The notes under the pieces: model-generated | Databases searched by the model: none | Told to the model about the DNA's origin: nothing | What the model saw: the letters and a program-made list of their open reading frames with translations, nothing else | Translations under genes and position numbers: made by a program | Source of the DNA: Streptomyces sp. Z26 | GTDB lineage: Bacteria; Actinomycetota; Actinomycetes; Streptomycetales; Streptomycetaceae | Reading direction: 5' to 3' | Assembly (NCBI RefSeq): GCF_003665095.1 | Contig: NZ_RCHV01000002.1 | Coordinates: forward strand, 4,450,501-4,514,500 | DNA length: 64,000 bases | In this document: positions 1 through 7,853 of the stretch, piece after piece | Numbering within the stretch: the first letter of the stretch is position 1 | Layout: the number at the start of each line of letters is the position of its first letter

Positions 1-702
1 CTCCAGCCGCTGCTGTTCATCCTGCTGTTCGCGTACGTCTTCGCCGGAGCGATCGGCGGCGGCGCGGAGGGCCGGGACGACTACCGCGAGTTCATGATGG
101 CGGGCTTCTTCGCCCAGTGCATCCTCTTCGCGACGGTCAGCTCGTCCGCCACCAACATCGCCCAGGACATGCACAAGGGCATGATGGACCGCTTCCGTTC
201 GCTGCCGATGACCCGCGGCGCCGTCCTCACCGGGCGCACCATCGCGGACTTCGTGCAGAACGTGATGATGCTCCTCATGATGATCGTCATGGCGCTGATC
301 GTCGGCTGGCGCATCCACGAGGGCTTCCTGAAGGCCCTCGCGGGCTTCGGCGTGATCCTCTTCCTCGCCTACTCCTTCTCCTGGGTCGGCGCGGCCATCG
401 GCACCATGGTCCGCACGCCGGAGGCGGCCGCTGGCGTCGTCGTCATCCTTTTCCCGCTGACGATGCTGTCCAACGCGCTCGTGCCGCCGAGCACGCTGCC
501 GCGGGTCCTCCAGCACGTCGTCAACTGGAACCCGTACAGCGCCACCGTGCAGTCCGCCCGCGAACTGTTCGGCAACGAAGCGCCCGCGTCCGACTCCTGG
601 CCGATGCAGAACGCCACGCTGGCGTCCCTCGGCTGGTCCGTGCTGATCATCCTGGTGTTCCGCACGATCGCCGTCCGCCGCTACCGCGGAGTGTCCAGGT
701 GA
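1..702 (+). CDS. ABC-2 type transporter permease, DrrB family (5' partial)
   Basis: The reading frame is open from base 1, so the N-terminus and probably the ATPase partner lie outside the window; 233 residues remain. The start reads LQPLLFILLFAYVFAGAIGG, typical of DrrB-like permeases after the first membrane helix. Hydrophobic segments follow around residues 85-105, 110-130, 145-165 and 205-220, with the usual loop (LVPPSTLPRVLQHVVNWNPYS) before the last helix. Such proteins pair with a DrrA-type ATPase to export drugs or secondary metabolites. The stop overlaps the GTG of the sulfotransferase gene (GTGA), so the two are probably translationally coupled. The family call is firm; the substrate is unknown. 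Confidence 0.9.
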   Translation, partial: LQPLLFILLFAYVFAGAIGGGAEGRDDYREFMMAGFFAQCILFATVSSSATNIAQDMHKGMMDRFRSLPMTRGAVLTGRTIADFVQNVMMLLMMIVMALIVGWRIHEGFLKALAGFGVILFLAYSFSWVGAAIGTMVRTPEAAAGVVVILFPLTMLSNALVPPSTLPRVLQHVVNWNPYSATVQSARELFGNEAPASDSWPMQNATLASLGWSVLIILVFRTIAVRRYRGVSR

Positions 703-2006
703 CGGCGGCGGGCACGGGCATGCTGTACGACGCGCCCGCGCCCCGCCGCGCGGACCTGACGCCGCGCGGTGTCGCGCTGGCGTACCCGAAGCTGCCGCTC
801 GCCATGCGGGCGCTCGCGGGCGCCGCCGGGCCGTTCCAGGACCGGCTGTGGCGCTTCGACCCGGACGAGCTGAAGGCGAAGGCGCGGGAGAAGACGGGCC
901 TCACGGACTTCGGCGGCGACGGGCCGCTCGACGAACCGCTGGAGGTGCTCTGCCGTTCGGCCCGTACCGAGCTGCGGTTGAGCACCAACGGCAAGTTCGT
1001 GCTCCACAACCAGATCCTCGGCAGCCTCGTCAACCGGCTGCGGTTCCAGCGGCTCACCGAGACCCACCCGGAGATCTTCGCGGAGCCGGTGCGCCGCCCG
1101 CTGTTCGTGTGCGGCATGCCGCGCACCGGCACCACCTTCGTGCAGAAGCTCCTCTGGCAGGACAGCGGCTTCCGCTCCCTCCCGCTGTGGGAGAGCGCGA
1201 AGCCGCTGCCGAAGGGCGACCCGGCCGCGCCGCAGCCCGACCCCGACCCGCGCATCAAGGAGACCCGCACCGAGGTCCGCCTCACGGACAAGATCCTGCC
1301 CGAGCAGGCGACGATGCACGGGCTGGCGTACGACGAGCCGGAGGAGGAGAACCCGCTGCTGGCGATCTCCCACTGCTCGTCCATGTACGAGAACACGGTC
1401 CTCGCCCCCGCCTACCGCGAGTGGTACGCGGCGGCCGACCACACTGCGGGCTACCGGGACTTCGCCCGCGTCCTCCAGTACCTCCAGTGGAGCCGTCCCG
1501 ACGGCGACCGCTGGTCGCTGAAGGCCCCCGGCCACCTGGAGATGCTGGGCCCGCTGCTCGCGGCCTTCGACGACGCCACGGTGGTCCGCACCCACCGCGA
1601 CCCGGTCACCTCGGTCACGTCGTTCGCCAACATGGTCACGTACGGCGCCCGGATCTACTTCGACCACCCGGACCCGCTGTTGGTCGGCCGGTGCGCCACG
1701 GACTTCATCGAGCGGCTGCTGCGCGCGGCCGTGGCGAGCGGCCGGGAGGACGACCGGGTGGTGGACGTCCGGTTCCGCGACCTCGTCTCCGACCCGATCG
1801 GGGAGATGAAGCGGATCTACGAGGCGGCCGACCGCGACCTGGACCCCGACACCGAGCGGGCCATGCGGGACTACGCCACCTCCGAGGGCAAGCGCGGCGG
1901 GCGCAACCAGTACGCGGCCGAGGACTTCGCCCTCGACGTGGACGCCCTGCGGGAACGCTTCGCCTTCTACTACGAGCACTTCGACGTGCCGATGGACAAG
2001 CGCTGA
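699..2006 (+). CDS. Sulfotransferase family protein
   Basis: This 435-residue cytosolic protein carries the PAPS-binding loop FVCGMPRTGTTFVQKLL around residues 135-150 (PRTGTT matches the 5'-phosphosulfate loop). A later VVRTHRDPVTSVTSF segment around residue 295 fits the 3'-phosphate-binding region. The length suits the bacterial Sulfotransfer_3 group, which moves sulfate from PAPS to hydroxyl groups of small molecules. The GTG at 699 is preceded by GGAG at good spacing and overlaps the permease stop; ATG at 720 is the alternative start. Next to a DrrB permease and natural-product enzymes it may sulfonate the product of that locus, but that role is inferred. A hairpin terminator follows. Confidence 0.88.
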   Translation: MTAAGTGMLYDAPAPRRADLTPRGVALAYPKLPLAMRALAGAAGPFQDRLWRFDPDELKAKAREKTGLTDFGGDGPLDEPLEVLCRSARTELRLSTNGKFVLHNQILGSLVNRLRFQRLTETHPEIFAEPVRRPLFVCGMPRTGTTFVQKLLWQDSGFRSLPLWESAKPLPKGDPAAPQPDPDPRIKETRTEVRLTDKILPEQATMHGLAYDEPEEENPLLAISHCSSMYENTVLAPAYREWYAAADHTAGYRDFARVLQYLQWSRPDGDRWSLKAPGHLEMLGPLLAAFDDATVVRTHRDPVTSVTSFANMVTYGARIYFDHPDPLLVGRCATDFIERLLRAAVASGREDDRVVDVRFRDLVSDPIGEMKRIYEAADRDLDPDTERAMRDYATSEGKRGGRNQYAAEDFALDVDALRERFAFYYEHFDVPMDKR

Positions 2007-2046
2007 CGGCGCCCCGACCGGCGCCGACGGCGTGACCGCCGCCGCT

Positions 2047-2071
2047 CCCGGGAGTGCCCGTCACTCCCGGG
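2047..2071. terminator. Bidirectional hairpin terminator
   Basis: CCCGGGAGTG and CACTCCCGGG form a perfect 10-bp stem with a 5-nt loop between two convergent genes. It overlaps the stop codon of the minus-strand regulator. There is no T tract, as is usual in Streptomyces. Confidence 0.65.
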
Positions 2072-3065
2072 GGTGCGGCCCGCCCCGGCCCTCGATGCGC
2101 GGCGCCAGGCCGTCCAGCAGCGCCTGGAGGCCCAGGTCGAAGAGGACGTCCAGCCGCAGCACGTACGTGCCGCCCATCGCCCCCATCAGCCGGGTGAACT
2201 CCGGGATGCGCCCGGACCGTTCCAGCGCCTGGAGCACGGGCGCGCGGCTGTCCCGCCACTGGTGCTCCGACTGGCCCGTGACGGCCTCCGCCTGAGCCTC
2301 CCACTCCAGGTGCACGGCCATGCCCTGGACATGGCTGTGGATCAGCAGGTGGATGTCGAACAGCTCGGTCGGGTCGAGACCACGGCCCCCCAGGGCGCGC
2401 AGCATCCGCTCGCCGTGGATCATCACGTTCGGTACGAGCAATGGCCGGGTCAGCGAACCGAGTTGGGCCAGCCACGGGTGTCTGCGGTACAGCGCCCACA
2501 GGGTGCGCGCCGCCGACTCCACGGGGAACCGCCAGCTGTCCGCACGGCCCGCCTCGGCCCCCGCGCCGTCCCCGTACGGGGCGCCGTCCCCGCACACCTC
2601 ACCGAACGCGGCGTCCGCCATCAGCAGCACCAGCTCGTCCTTGCTGGGCACGTAGCGGTACGGGGCCATGGCGGCGACGCCGAGGCGGGCCGCGACGCCG
2701 CGCATGGACAGCGCCGCCAGCCCCTCCGCGTCCGCGATCCCGACGGCCGCCGTGACGATCCGGTCGAGGGTCAACTCCGGCTCCGCCACGGGCACGGAGG
2801 CCCTGCGCCGCCGCGGCGCGGGCACCGGAGCCGTACCCGAGACGACCGTGCCCGACCGCGGCCGGGTCTCCACCAGCCCCTCCAGCCGCAGCGTCGTCAG
2901 CGCCTTGGTGGCCGTGGCCAGGGCCACGCCCCACTCCCGGGCGATCTGCCGCGTGGAGGGCACCGCGTCCCCCGGCCGGAGTTCGCCGTCGGAGATGCGC
3001 CGCTGGATCTCGGCGCAGATACGCAGGTACGGGGGCTGGCTCGCCGGGTCCGCGGGGATCGGCAC
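2061..3065 (-). CDS. GntR/TetR hybrid transcriptional regulator
   Basis: At 334 residues this combines two DNA-binding modules. Residues 8-75 form a GntR-type winged helix (YLRICAEIQRRISDGELRPGD, then VPSTRQIAREWGVALATATKAL). Residues 97-145 form a TetR-type helix-turn-helix (LDRIVTAAVGIADAEGLAALSM ending VAAMAPYRYVPSKDELV). The rest matches the TetR_C_1 ligand-binding fold. This architecture is well known in actinobacteria, often beside transporter or tailoring genes. The GTG start has an upstream AGAGGAG, and a TAGCGT -10-like box lies at 3084-3089 on the minus strand. It is transcribed alone and convergent with the sulfotransferase; its target may be the neighbouring cluster. Confidence 0.88.
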   Translation of the reverse strand: MPIPADPASQPPYLRICAEIQRRISDGELRPGDAVPSTRQIAREWGVALATATKALTTLRLEGLVETRPRSGTVVSGTAPVPAPRRRRASVPVAEPELTLDRIVTAAVGIADAEGLAALSMRGVAARLGVAAMAPYRYVPSKDELVLLMADAAFGEVCGDGAPYGDGAGAEAGRADSWRFPVESAARTLWALYRRHPWLAQLGSLTRPLLVPNVMIHGERMLRALGGRGLDPTELFDIHLLIHSHVQGMAVHLEWEAQAEAVTGQSEHQWRDSRAPVLQALERSGRIPEFTRLMGAMGGTYVLRLDVLFDLGLQALLDGLAPRIEGRGGPHPRE

Positions 3066-3116
3066 GTGGGTCGCGGCTCCTCTACGCTACGGGTGGCTCC
3101 GGTCCGGCGCGCCGCC

Positions 3117-4196
3117 TCAGTACAGGCCCTCCGGCGCGGAGTTGCTCTTGGTCAGCGGCTCCACGTTGGCCACGCCGTCGCACGGCCACTGCGGGCCGGT
3201 GTCGTGGCGCACGGCCTGGTCCCGCTCCAGCACGTTCGGCACGAACAGGTCCTCGTGCAGCACCGTGAGCCGTACGCGGCCCAGCTCACCGTAGCCCACG
3301 ACGCGCGTCGGGTCGTCCCGGTCCACCACCGCGTGCGTCACCTGCGGGTAGTTGGAGACGTACGCCATCGTGCCGGAGCCCTCCTCCACGGGGAGGCCCA
3401 TGCCGCAGCCGAAGGTGTTGCCGTAGCGCAGGCCGACCACGTCGCCCGCGATGGCGGCCTTGAAGTCGGCGTACTGGCTGGGCGAGATGTGCGTGCCGGA
3501 CACCCCGATGCCCGCCAGCTTCGCGACCAGCTCCGGCCGCTTGCGCAGCAGCACCTGGAAGAGGGCGGGCGTCGTCTCCAGGTAGTCCACCTCGCGGCTG
3601 GCGAGGATGTCGATGACCTGCCCGGTGACGTGGTCCACGTACTGGTTCATCTCACGGAGACGGCTGCCGCGGATCAACTCCTTGACCCAGCGCGGGTCGA
3701 GGTCGATGCCGTACAGCACCGAGTCGCTGAGGCGGGTCACCCGCTCCATGCCGTTGCCGATGATGTGCGGGCCGCTCGGCCCGGCGAACACCCAGGTGCG
3801 GCCCGGTTCGAAGCCCGCGACCTGCTGCCCCCGGTGCAGCCACGCCGCGTGGTGCTGCGCCATCCGCTCGGTGTAGAACACCCGGCACGGGGAGCCGGTG
3901 GTGCCACCCGACTCGTACACGCGGCCCGACAGCGGGCGCGGCACGGCCTGCGGCAGCATGTCGAACGGGTCCATGTCGCGCAGCTGCGTCAGGTCGAAGT
4001 TGCCGAACGCGGACAGCTCGTCGTAACGCGTGATGTCGAGCGGGTCGAAGCCCAGCTCCGGCCGCTGCTTCAGCCAGTACGGGCTGCCCGACTCCGGGTC
4101 GAAGTGGCGGCGCAGGACGTCACGCGTCCACGCGTCCAGGTCCGTGTCGAGCGCGCGCTCGACGGAGAACGGCTCGCGTGCGTCGGTGGCCGTCAT
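3117..4196 (-). CDS. PaaK-like adenylate-forming protein, C-terminal domain absent
   Basis: A 359-residue relative of phenylacetate-CoA ligase. The ANL phosphate-binding loop reads ESGGTTGSPCRVFY at residues 95-108, and an YGNTFGCG region near 260 suits the adenylate-binding segment. The protein stops about 35 residues after the ERDQAVR stretch, which aligns with the hinge, so the small C-terminal domain with the catalytic lysine is missing (PaaK is about 437 residues). It may adenylate an acid or only bind one. ATG at 4196 follows GAGAGGAACAGCC. It is downstream of the BAHD and thioesterase genes on the same strand, 100 bases from the former. A paralogue lies at 7854-9035. The substrate is unknown. 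Confidence 0.75.
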   Translation of the reverse strand: MTATDAREPFSVERALDTDLDAWTRDVLRRHFDPESGSPYWLKQRPELGFDPLDITRYDELSAFGNFDLTQLRDMDPFDMLPQAVPRPLSGRVYESGGTTGSPCRVFYTERMAQHHAAWLHRGQQVAGFEPGRTWVFAGPSGPHIIGNGMERVTRLSDSVLYGIDLDPRWVKELIRGSRLREMNQYVDHVTGQVIDILASREVDYLETTPALFQVLLRKRPELVAKLAGIGVSGTHISPSQYADFKAAIAGDVVGLRYGNTFGCGMGLPVEEGSGTMAYVSNYPQVTHAVVDRDDPTRVVGYGELGRVRLTVLHEDLFVPNVLERDQAVRHDTGPQWPCDGVANVEPLTKSNSAPEGLY

Positions 4197-4296
4197 GGCT
4201 GTTCCTCTCAGGCGGCTGCGGTGCCGCCGGACGGGGGCGCGGGCGGCGCGTCCATCGTCTCGCCGCACCGCTTGGGGAAATCCTCACAACCGCACC

Positions 4297-5688
4297 TCAG
4301 GCGCCGTCGGCGGCCTCTTCCGGCGCGTACGCGTGCAGGCGGCGCTGCCAGGCGGCGCCGCGGAACAGCTCGGCGGCCGAGTCCGGCATGCTGACGTGCA
4401 CGTCCAGCGACTCCTCCGCCTCCGGCGTCCCCATGATGTGCACCATCCACGGGATGACCATGTCCGGCAGCTCGCACCAGATCGGGCCGCCGGCACCGAA
4501 GTCGATGTCGTACGTGGGCAGCCGGGACAGGTTGTTCAGCTGGACGACGTCGCTGAACGCGCCGAAGGGCATGTGCGGCATGACGCGCTTGTGGCGGCCC
4601 GCGGCGCGCTGCGCCAGCAGGTACGCCGACTCCGCCCGCACCTGCTCGCCGGTGATCGACGCGAGGCTGTCCCGTACGGTGAGCGCGATCTCGCCCAGCG
4701 GGCGGGTCCGCAGCGCGTCCGCCGTCATGCTGGGCGGACTGCTGGTGATGGTGTTGCCCCAGTAGTCGTCGGGCAGCGTGACGCCCGGGGCGGGGCTGGT
4801 GAACCGCGCGATCAGGCCCAGCGTCTCGGGCGCCTCGGCGGGCCTGTTGCGCAGCTCCGCGAGGGTCTTCCACACATGGGCGGTGACCGCGTCGTTGGTG
4901 GACACCCACCGGTCGGTGCCCGCCAGGTCGGCCGCGGCCGCGTCCTTCATCGCCCGCGTCTCCGCGGCCGACAGGCGGCTGACGACGGTGGAGCCGTGGT
5001 GCCCGTTCCAGGCGATGCGGGTGAGCAGCACGGCCCGCGACCGGCGGGTCGGCACCCGGAAGCGGGCACTGCGCTCGCCCGCCTCCTGCGGCGCCTTCGC
5101 GGCGTGCTCGTCGAGCAGTTCCCGGTCGAGGTACGGCGCGGGGTAGCTCAGCCCGCGGTGCTCACGCGACCAGTGCTCCAGGAACGTGGTGAACGCGCCC
5201 GCGTCGACCAGCGCGTGCTTGATCCGTACGGCGAGGATGCCGCCCCCGCCCGCCGTGTGCGTGAGCCGTACGGCCATGGCGGGCACGTCGTCGCCCACGG
5301 CCTTGAGCAGCGGCACCGGCGGCAGCAGCTCCTTCAACTCCGGTCGCCCCGGCCGCCCGTACGCGTGCGCGTCGAGGGTGAGCGCGGAGTCCCGTTCCTC
5401 GAAGACGGCGCCCCGGTCGTTCAGCAGGACGCTCCAGCCGCCGTCCGGGTCCTCCGCCAGCCGCCCGCTCAGCGGCTGGTAGTGGCGCATCGTCGCGGCC
5501 AGCGACTCGCGCAGCGCGGCGCCGTCCAGCGTCTCGCGGTAGAAGAACGCGCGGTCCACGTAGAGGCCGCCCGTGATCATGTCCAGGGCGTTCAGCCGCA
5601 TCCGGTCGCCGGTCGTCCCGGACCGTACGGTGAAGGTGCGCGGAGGGGGCTCCTTGCCACGGTCCGACCGGCGGCCGGGAAGGGCCAT
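4297..5688 (-). CDS. BAHD-type acyltransferase (Transferase family)
   Basis: This 463-residue protein shows both BAHD hallmarks. HALVD at residues 158-162 is the HXXXD catalytic motif, and DFGAG near residue 394 corresponds to the structural DFGWG motif (Trp replaced by Ala). RLNALDMITGGLYVDRAFFY at the N-terminus and MRHYQPLSGRL near residue 70 also fit. BAHD enzymes esterify or amidate small molecules using acyl-CoA and are best known from plants and fungi. Here the likely role is acylating a natural product with a unit activated by neighbouring genes (inferred). ATG at 5688 follows the thioesterase TGA directly; GTG at 5697 is an alternative start overlapping it. Confidence 0.78.
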   Translation of the reverse strand: MALPGRRSDRGKEPPPRTFTVRSGTTGDRMRLNALDMITGGLYVDRAFFYRETLDGAALRESLAATMRHYQPLSGRLAEDPDGGWSVLLNDRGAVFEERDSALTLDAHAYGRPGRPELKELLPPVPLLKAVGDDVPAMAVRLTHTAGGGGILAVRIKHALVDAGAFTTFLEHWSREHRGLSYPAPYLDRELLDEHAAKAPQEAGERSARFRVPTRRSRAVLLTRIAWNGHHGSTVVSRLSAAETRAMKDAAAADLAGTDRWVSTNDAVTAHVWKTLAELRNRPAEAPETLGLIARFTSPAPGVTLPDDYWGNTITSSPPSMTADALRTRPLGEIALTVRDSLASITGEQVRAESAYLLAQRAAGRHKRVMPHMPFGAFSDVVQLNNLSRLPTYDIDFGAGGPIWCELPDMVIPWMVHIMGTPEAEESLDVHVSMPDSAAELFRGAAWQRRLHAYAPEEAADGA

Positions 5689-5689
5689 C

Positions 5690-6451
5690 TCAGGCACCGT
5701 CCTGGAAGTGCTTGCGCAGCAGGGCCGTTACCTCCGCCGCGCGCTCGGACAGGTAGAAGTGCCCGCCGCCGGTGAACACCTGCATCTCGGAGCCCGCGGT
5801 GGTGTGCTTCGACCAGTCGGCGGCCTCCTCGACGGAGGACTTCGGGTCGTTGTCCCCGATCAGCACGGTGATCGGGGCGTCCACGGTGAGGTCGCCGCCG
5901 GAGGCGTACGTCTCCACGGCGGTGTAGTCGCTGCGGATCGCCGGGAGGATCATCCGCAGCAGCTCCTCGTCCCCGAGGACCTGCGCGTCCGTGCCCGCCA
6001 GCTCGCGCAGTTCGGCGACCAGGCCGTCGTCGTCCCGCTTGTGAACCTGCTCGTCGCGGTGCCGGGACGGCGCGCGGCGCCCGGAGGCGAAGAGGCGGCG
6101 TACGGGCTTCTGCCCGGCCTTCTCCAGCCGGTGGGCCACCTCGAACGCCACGACGGCGCCCATGCTGTGCCCGAAGAACGTCGTCGGCCGGTCCGTCAGG
6201 TCGCCCAACGCCTCGGCCACGCGGTCCGCGAGGACCTCGACGGAGTCGACCCCCGGCTCCTTGCGGCGGTCCTGGCGGCCCGGGTACTGGATGGCGACGA
6301 CGTCCACGTTCGGGTTCAGCGCCGCCGACACCGGGAAGTAGAAGCTCGCAGAGCCGCCCGCGTGCGGGAAGCAGACCAGGCGTTCACTCGCGTCCGGTGC
6401 GGGGTGGAACCTCCGGCACCAGAGACCGTCGCCTGCGGGAACTGCGCTCAT
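5690..6451 (-). CDS. Type II thioesterase
   Basis: A 253-residue alpha/beta hydrolase of the editing thioesterase family that accompanies polyketide and non-ribosomal peptide assembly lines. LVCFPHAGGSASFYFPVS near residue 25 and IQYPGRQDRRKEP near 55 are family signatures. The nucleophile is Ser96 in GHSMG, GDNDP near 200 supplies an acidic residue, and GGHFYL near 229 supplies the catalytic histidine. Such enzymes clear misacylated or stalled carrier proteins. ATG at 6451 has an upstream AAGGACACCCAGG. It heads a minus-strand unit with the BAHD and PaaK-like genes. No PKS or NRPS module is in the window, so its carrier-protein partner must lie to the left or elsewhere. Confidence 0.92.
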   Translation of the reverse strand: MSAVPAGDGLWCRRFHPAPDASERLVCFPHAGGSASFYFPVSAALNPNVDVVAIQYPGRQDRRKEPGVDSVEVLADRVAEALGDLTDRPTTFFGHSMGAVVAFEVAHRLEKAGQKPVRRLFASGRRAPSRHRDEQVHKRDDDGLVAELRELAGTDAQVLGDEELLRMILPAIRSDYTAVETYASGGDLTVDAPITVLIGDNDPKSSVEEAADWSKHTTAGSEMQVFTGGGHFYLSERAAEVTALLRKHFQDGA

Positions 6452-6760
6452 GGAACCTGGGTGTCCTTTCCGGGACGGGGTGGGGAACGGTCGTACGCCG
6501 GGAGCCGACCACTCCCATTGACCCGTCGCCCCGCCCGTGAGAACAAGGGCAATCCGGTGCGGGCGGCGTAAGTCTGGTGGTTTCCCCGAATCTTGACCAC
6601 CGGCGGCGACTGCCCTGGTCGGCCCTCCGGGCACAACCTACTGTCACCAAGGGGCCACGCGCACACGGTTCCCCGCGCGGCCCCCGCACACGAGGCCCGC
6701 GCGCCCGCGGCGCCCCGCGTGTCCGCGGGGTCCCCGCCCGATGTCACCAGAGGTCGAAGA
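6452..6760. other. Divergent intergenic region between thioesterase and acyltransferase-like genes
   Basis: About 310 bases that must contain two opposing promoters. A TACTGT box at 6639-6644 is the best -10 candidate for the plus-strand gene. I see no convincing coding sequence, repeat or RNA. Confidence 0.4.
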
Positions 6761-7741
6761 ATGAGCCTGGCGTTTCTCTGCGGCACCGAACTCCTGGACG
6801 GCGAGGCACGCGGCACGTCGGCCTTCCACACGCAGTCACCCGTGATGCGCTACCAGTTCGCGAAGTTCGCCTCCTGGGCGGGCGTCGACGTGGACGCGCT
6901 GCTGCACCCGGCGACCGGGGCACCCGACACCGAACCGGGCGCGCGCGCCCGCCGGGTGGCCCTCCCCTCCGCCATGCTCGGCATCCACGACGTGCTCCGG
7001 GTGCACGGCATCCGCCCGTCGGTGCTGGGCGGCTTCGGGGTCGGCGCCCTCACCGCGGGCTGCCTGGCCGGGGCGGTGACGCGCGAGGAGCTGTTCACGC
7101 TGCTGCTCGGCGACCTCACGGACGGCGCGGACGGGGGCGGCGAAGTCGCGGACGACGACGGGCAGGGCCGGTCGCGCGCCGTGGTGTTCCTGCCGCGCGA
7201 CCACGACCCCGACTGGTACGCCGCGCTGGACCGGCGCCGCGTCCGCGTCGGCGTCTCACTCGGCACCGACCCCGACCGCACGTACCGCGTGCTGCTCCTC
7301 AACGGTGACGCCGACGCCCTCCGCGCCCTGGCCCACGAGGCGCCCGAGGGCGCCGTACGGCTGCACGGGCGCGGGCCCGCGGTGCTGCACAGCCCGCTGG
7401 CGGCGGGCGCGCGCGAGAGCGCCGCGCGGCGGCTCGACGGGCTGGCGTTCCACGACCCCGCGACGCCCGTCTGCTCCTGCCTGGAACCGCGGACGCTGAC
7501 GCGCGCCGACGAGGTGCGCGAGCTGTTCGGCCGCTGCGCCGCCGAACCGGCCGACATCGGCGCGCTGGTGTCCGGTCTGGTCGCGCACGGCACCCGGCTG
7601 GCGCTGGTGCTCGGCCCGTCGCTGCCGCGCCACGTCGTCGACTTCCCGTTCCCCGTCGTCCACGTGGACGCACCGGAACGGGTCGAGGACGCCATCGCCG
7701 CCCTGCTGCACTACGGCGTGGGCGTCCCGGCGGCGGGCTGA
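6761..7741 (+). CDS. FabD/AT-fold protein lacking the catalytic serine
   Basis: A 326-residue protein that resembles malonyl-CoA:ACP acyltransferases in overall pattern. The nucleophile elbow GHSLG is replaced by GFGVG at residues 91-95, so the serine position is Gly93. The N-terminal GQGSQ motif is also absent. The histidine region is kept: VLHSPLAAGA near residue 210 followed by LAFHDPATPVCSC matches FHSPLM...PV.S of active enzymes. It is therefore unlikely to be a normal transacylase; a carrier-protein-binding, scaffold or altered-mechanism role is possible. ATG at 6761 follows AGAGG with a 7-base gap. It is divergent from the thioesterase operon and convergent with the second PaaK-like gene. 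Confidence 0.65.
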   Translation: MSLAFLCGTELLDGEARGTSAFHTQSPVMRYQFAKFASWAGVDVDALLHPATGAPDTEPGARARRVALPSAMLGIHDVLRVHGIRPSVLGGFGVGALTAGCLAGAVTREELFTLLLGDLTDGADGGGEVADDDGQGRSRAVVFLPRDHDPDWYAALDRRRVRVGVSLGTDPDRTYRVLLLNGDADALRALAHEAPEGAVRLHGRGPAVLHSPLAAGARESAARRLDGLAFHDPATPVCSCLEPRTLTRADEVRELFGRCAAEPADIGALVSGLVAHGTRLALVLGPSLPRHVVDFPFPVVHVDAPERVEDAIAALLHYGVGVPAAG

Positions 7742-7748
7742 CCCGCGC

Positions 7749-7775
7749 CGACCCGGCCGCGGCACGGCCGGGTCG
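7749..7775. terminator. Hairpin terminator between convergent genes
   Basis: CGACCCGGCC pairs with GGCCGGGTCG (10 bp, 7-nt loop) just after the acyltransferase-like gene. The following 70 bases hold several CGTACGG copies and nothing else recognisable. Confidence 0.6.
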
Positions 7776-7853
7776 TACGGTCCGCCCGGTCGTACGGTTC
7801 AGCCGGGCGTACGGTCGCCGCGGCGGCCCGTACGCCCCGGCCACGCGGGACCG

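Noticed and set aside
3117-4196. Coenzyme F390 synthetase or a full phenylacetate-CoA ligase
   Set aside because: The N-terminal fold matches that superfamily, but the C-terminal catalytic domain is absent, so a specific enzyme name would be unsafe.
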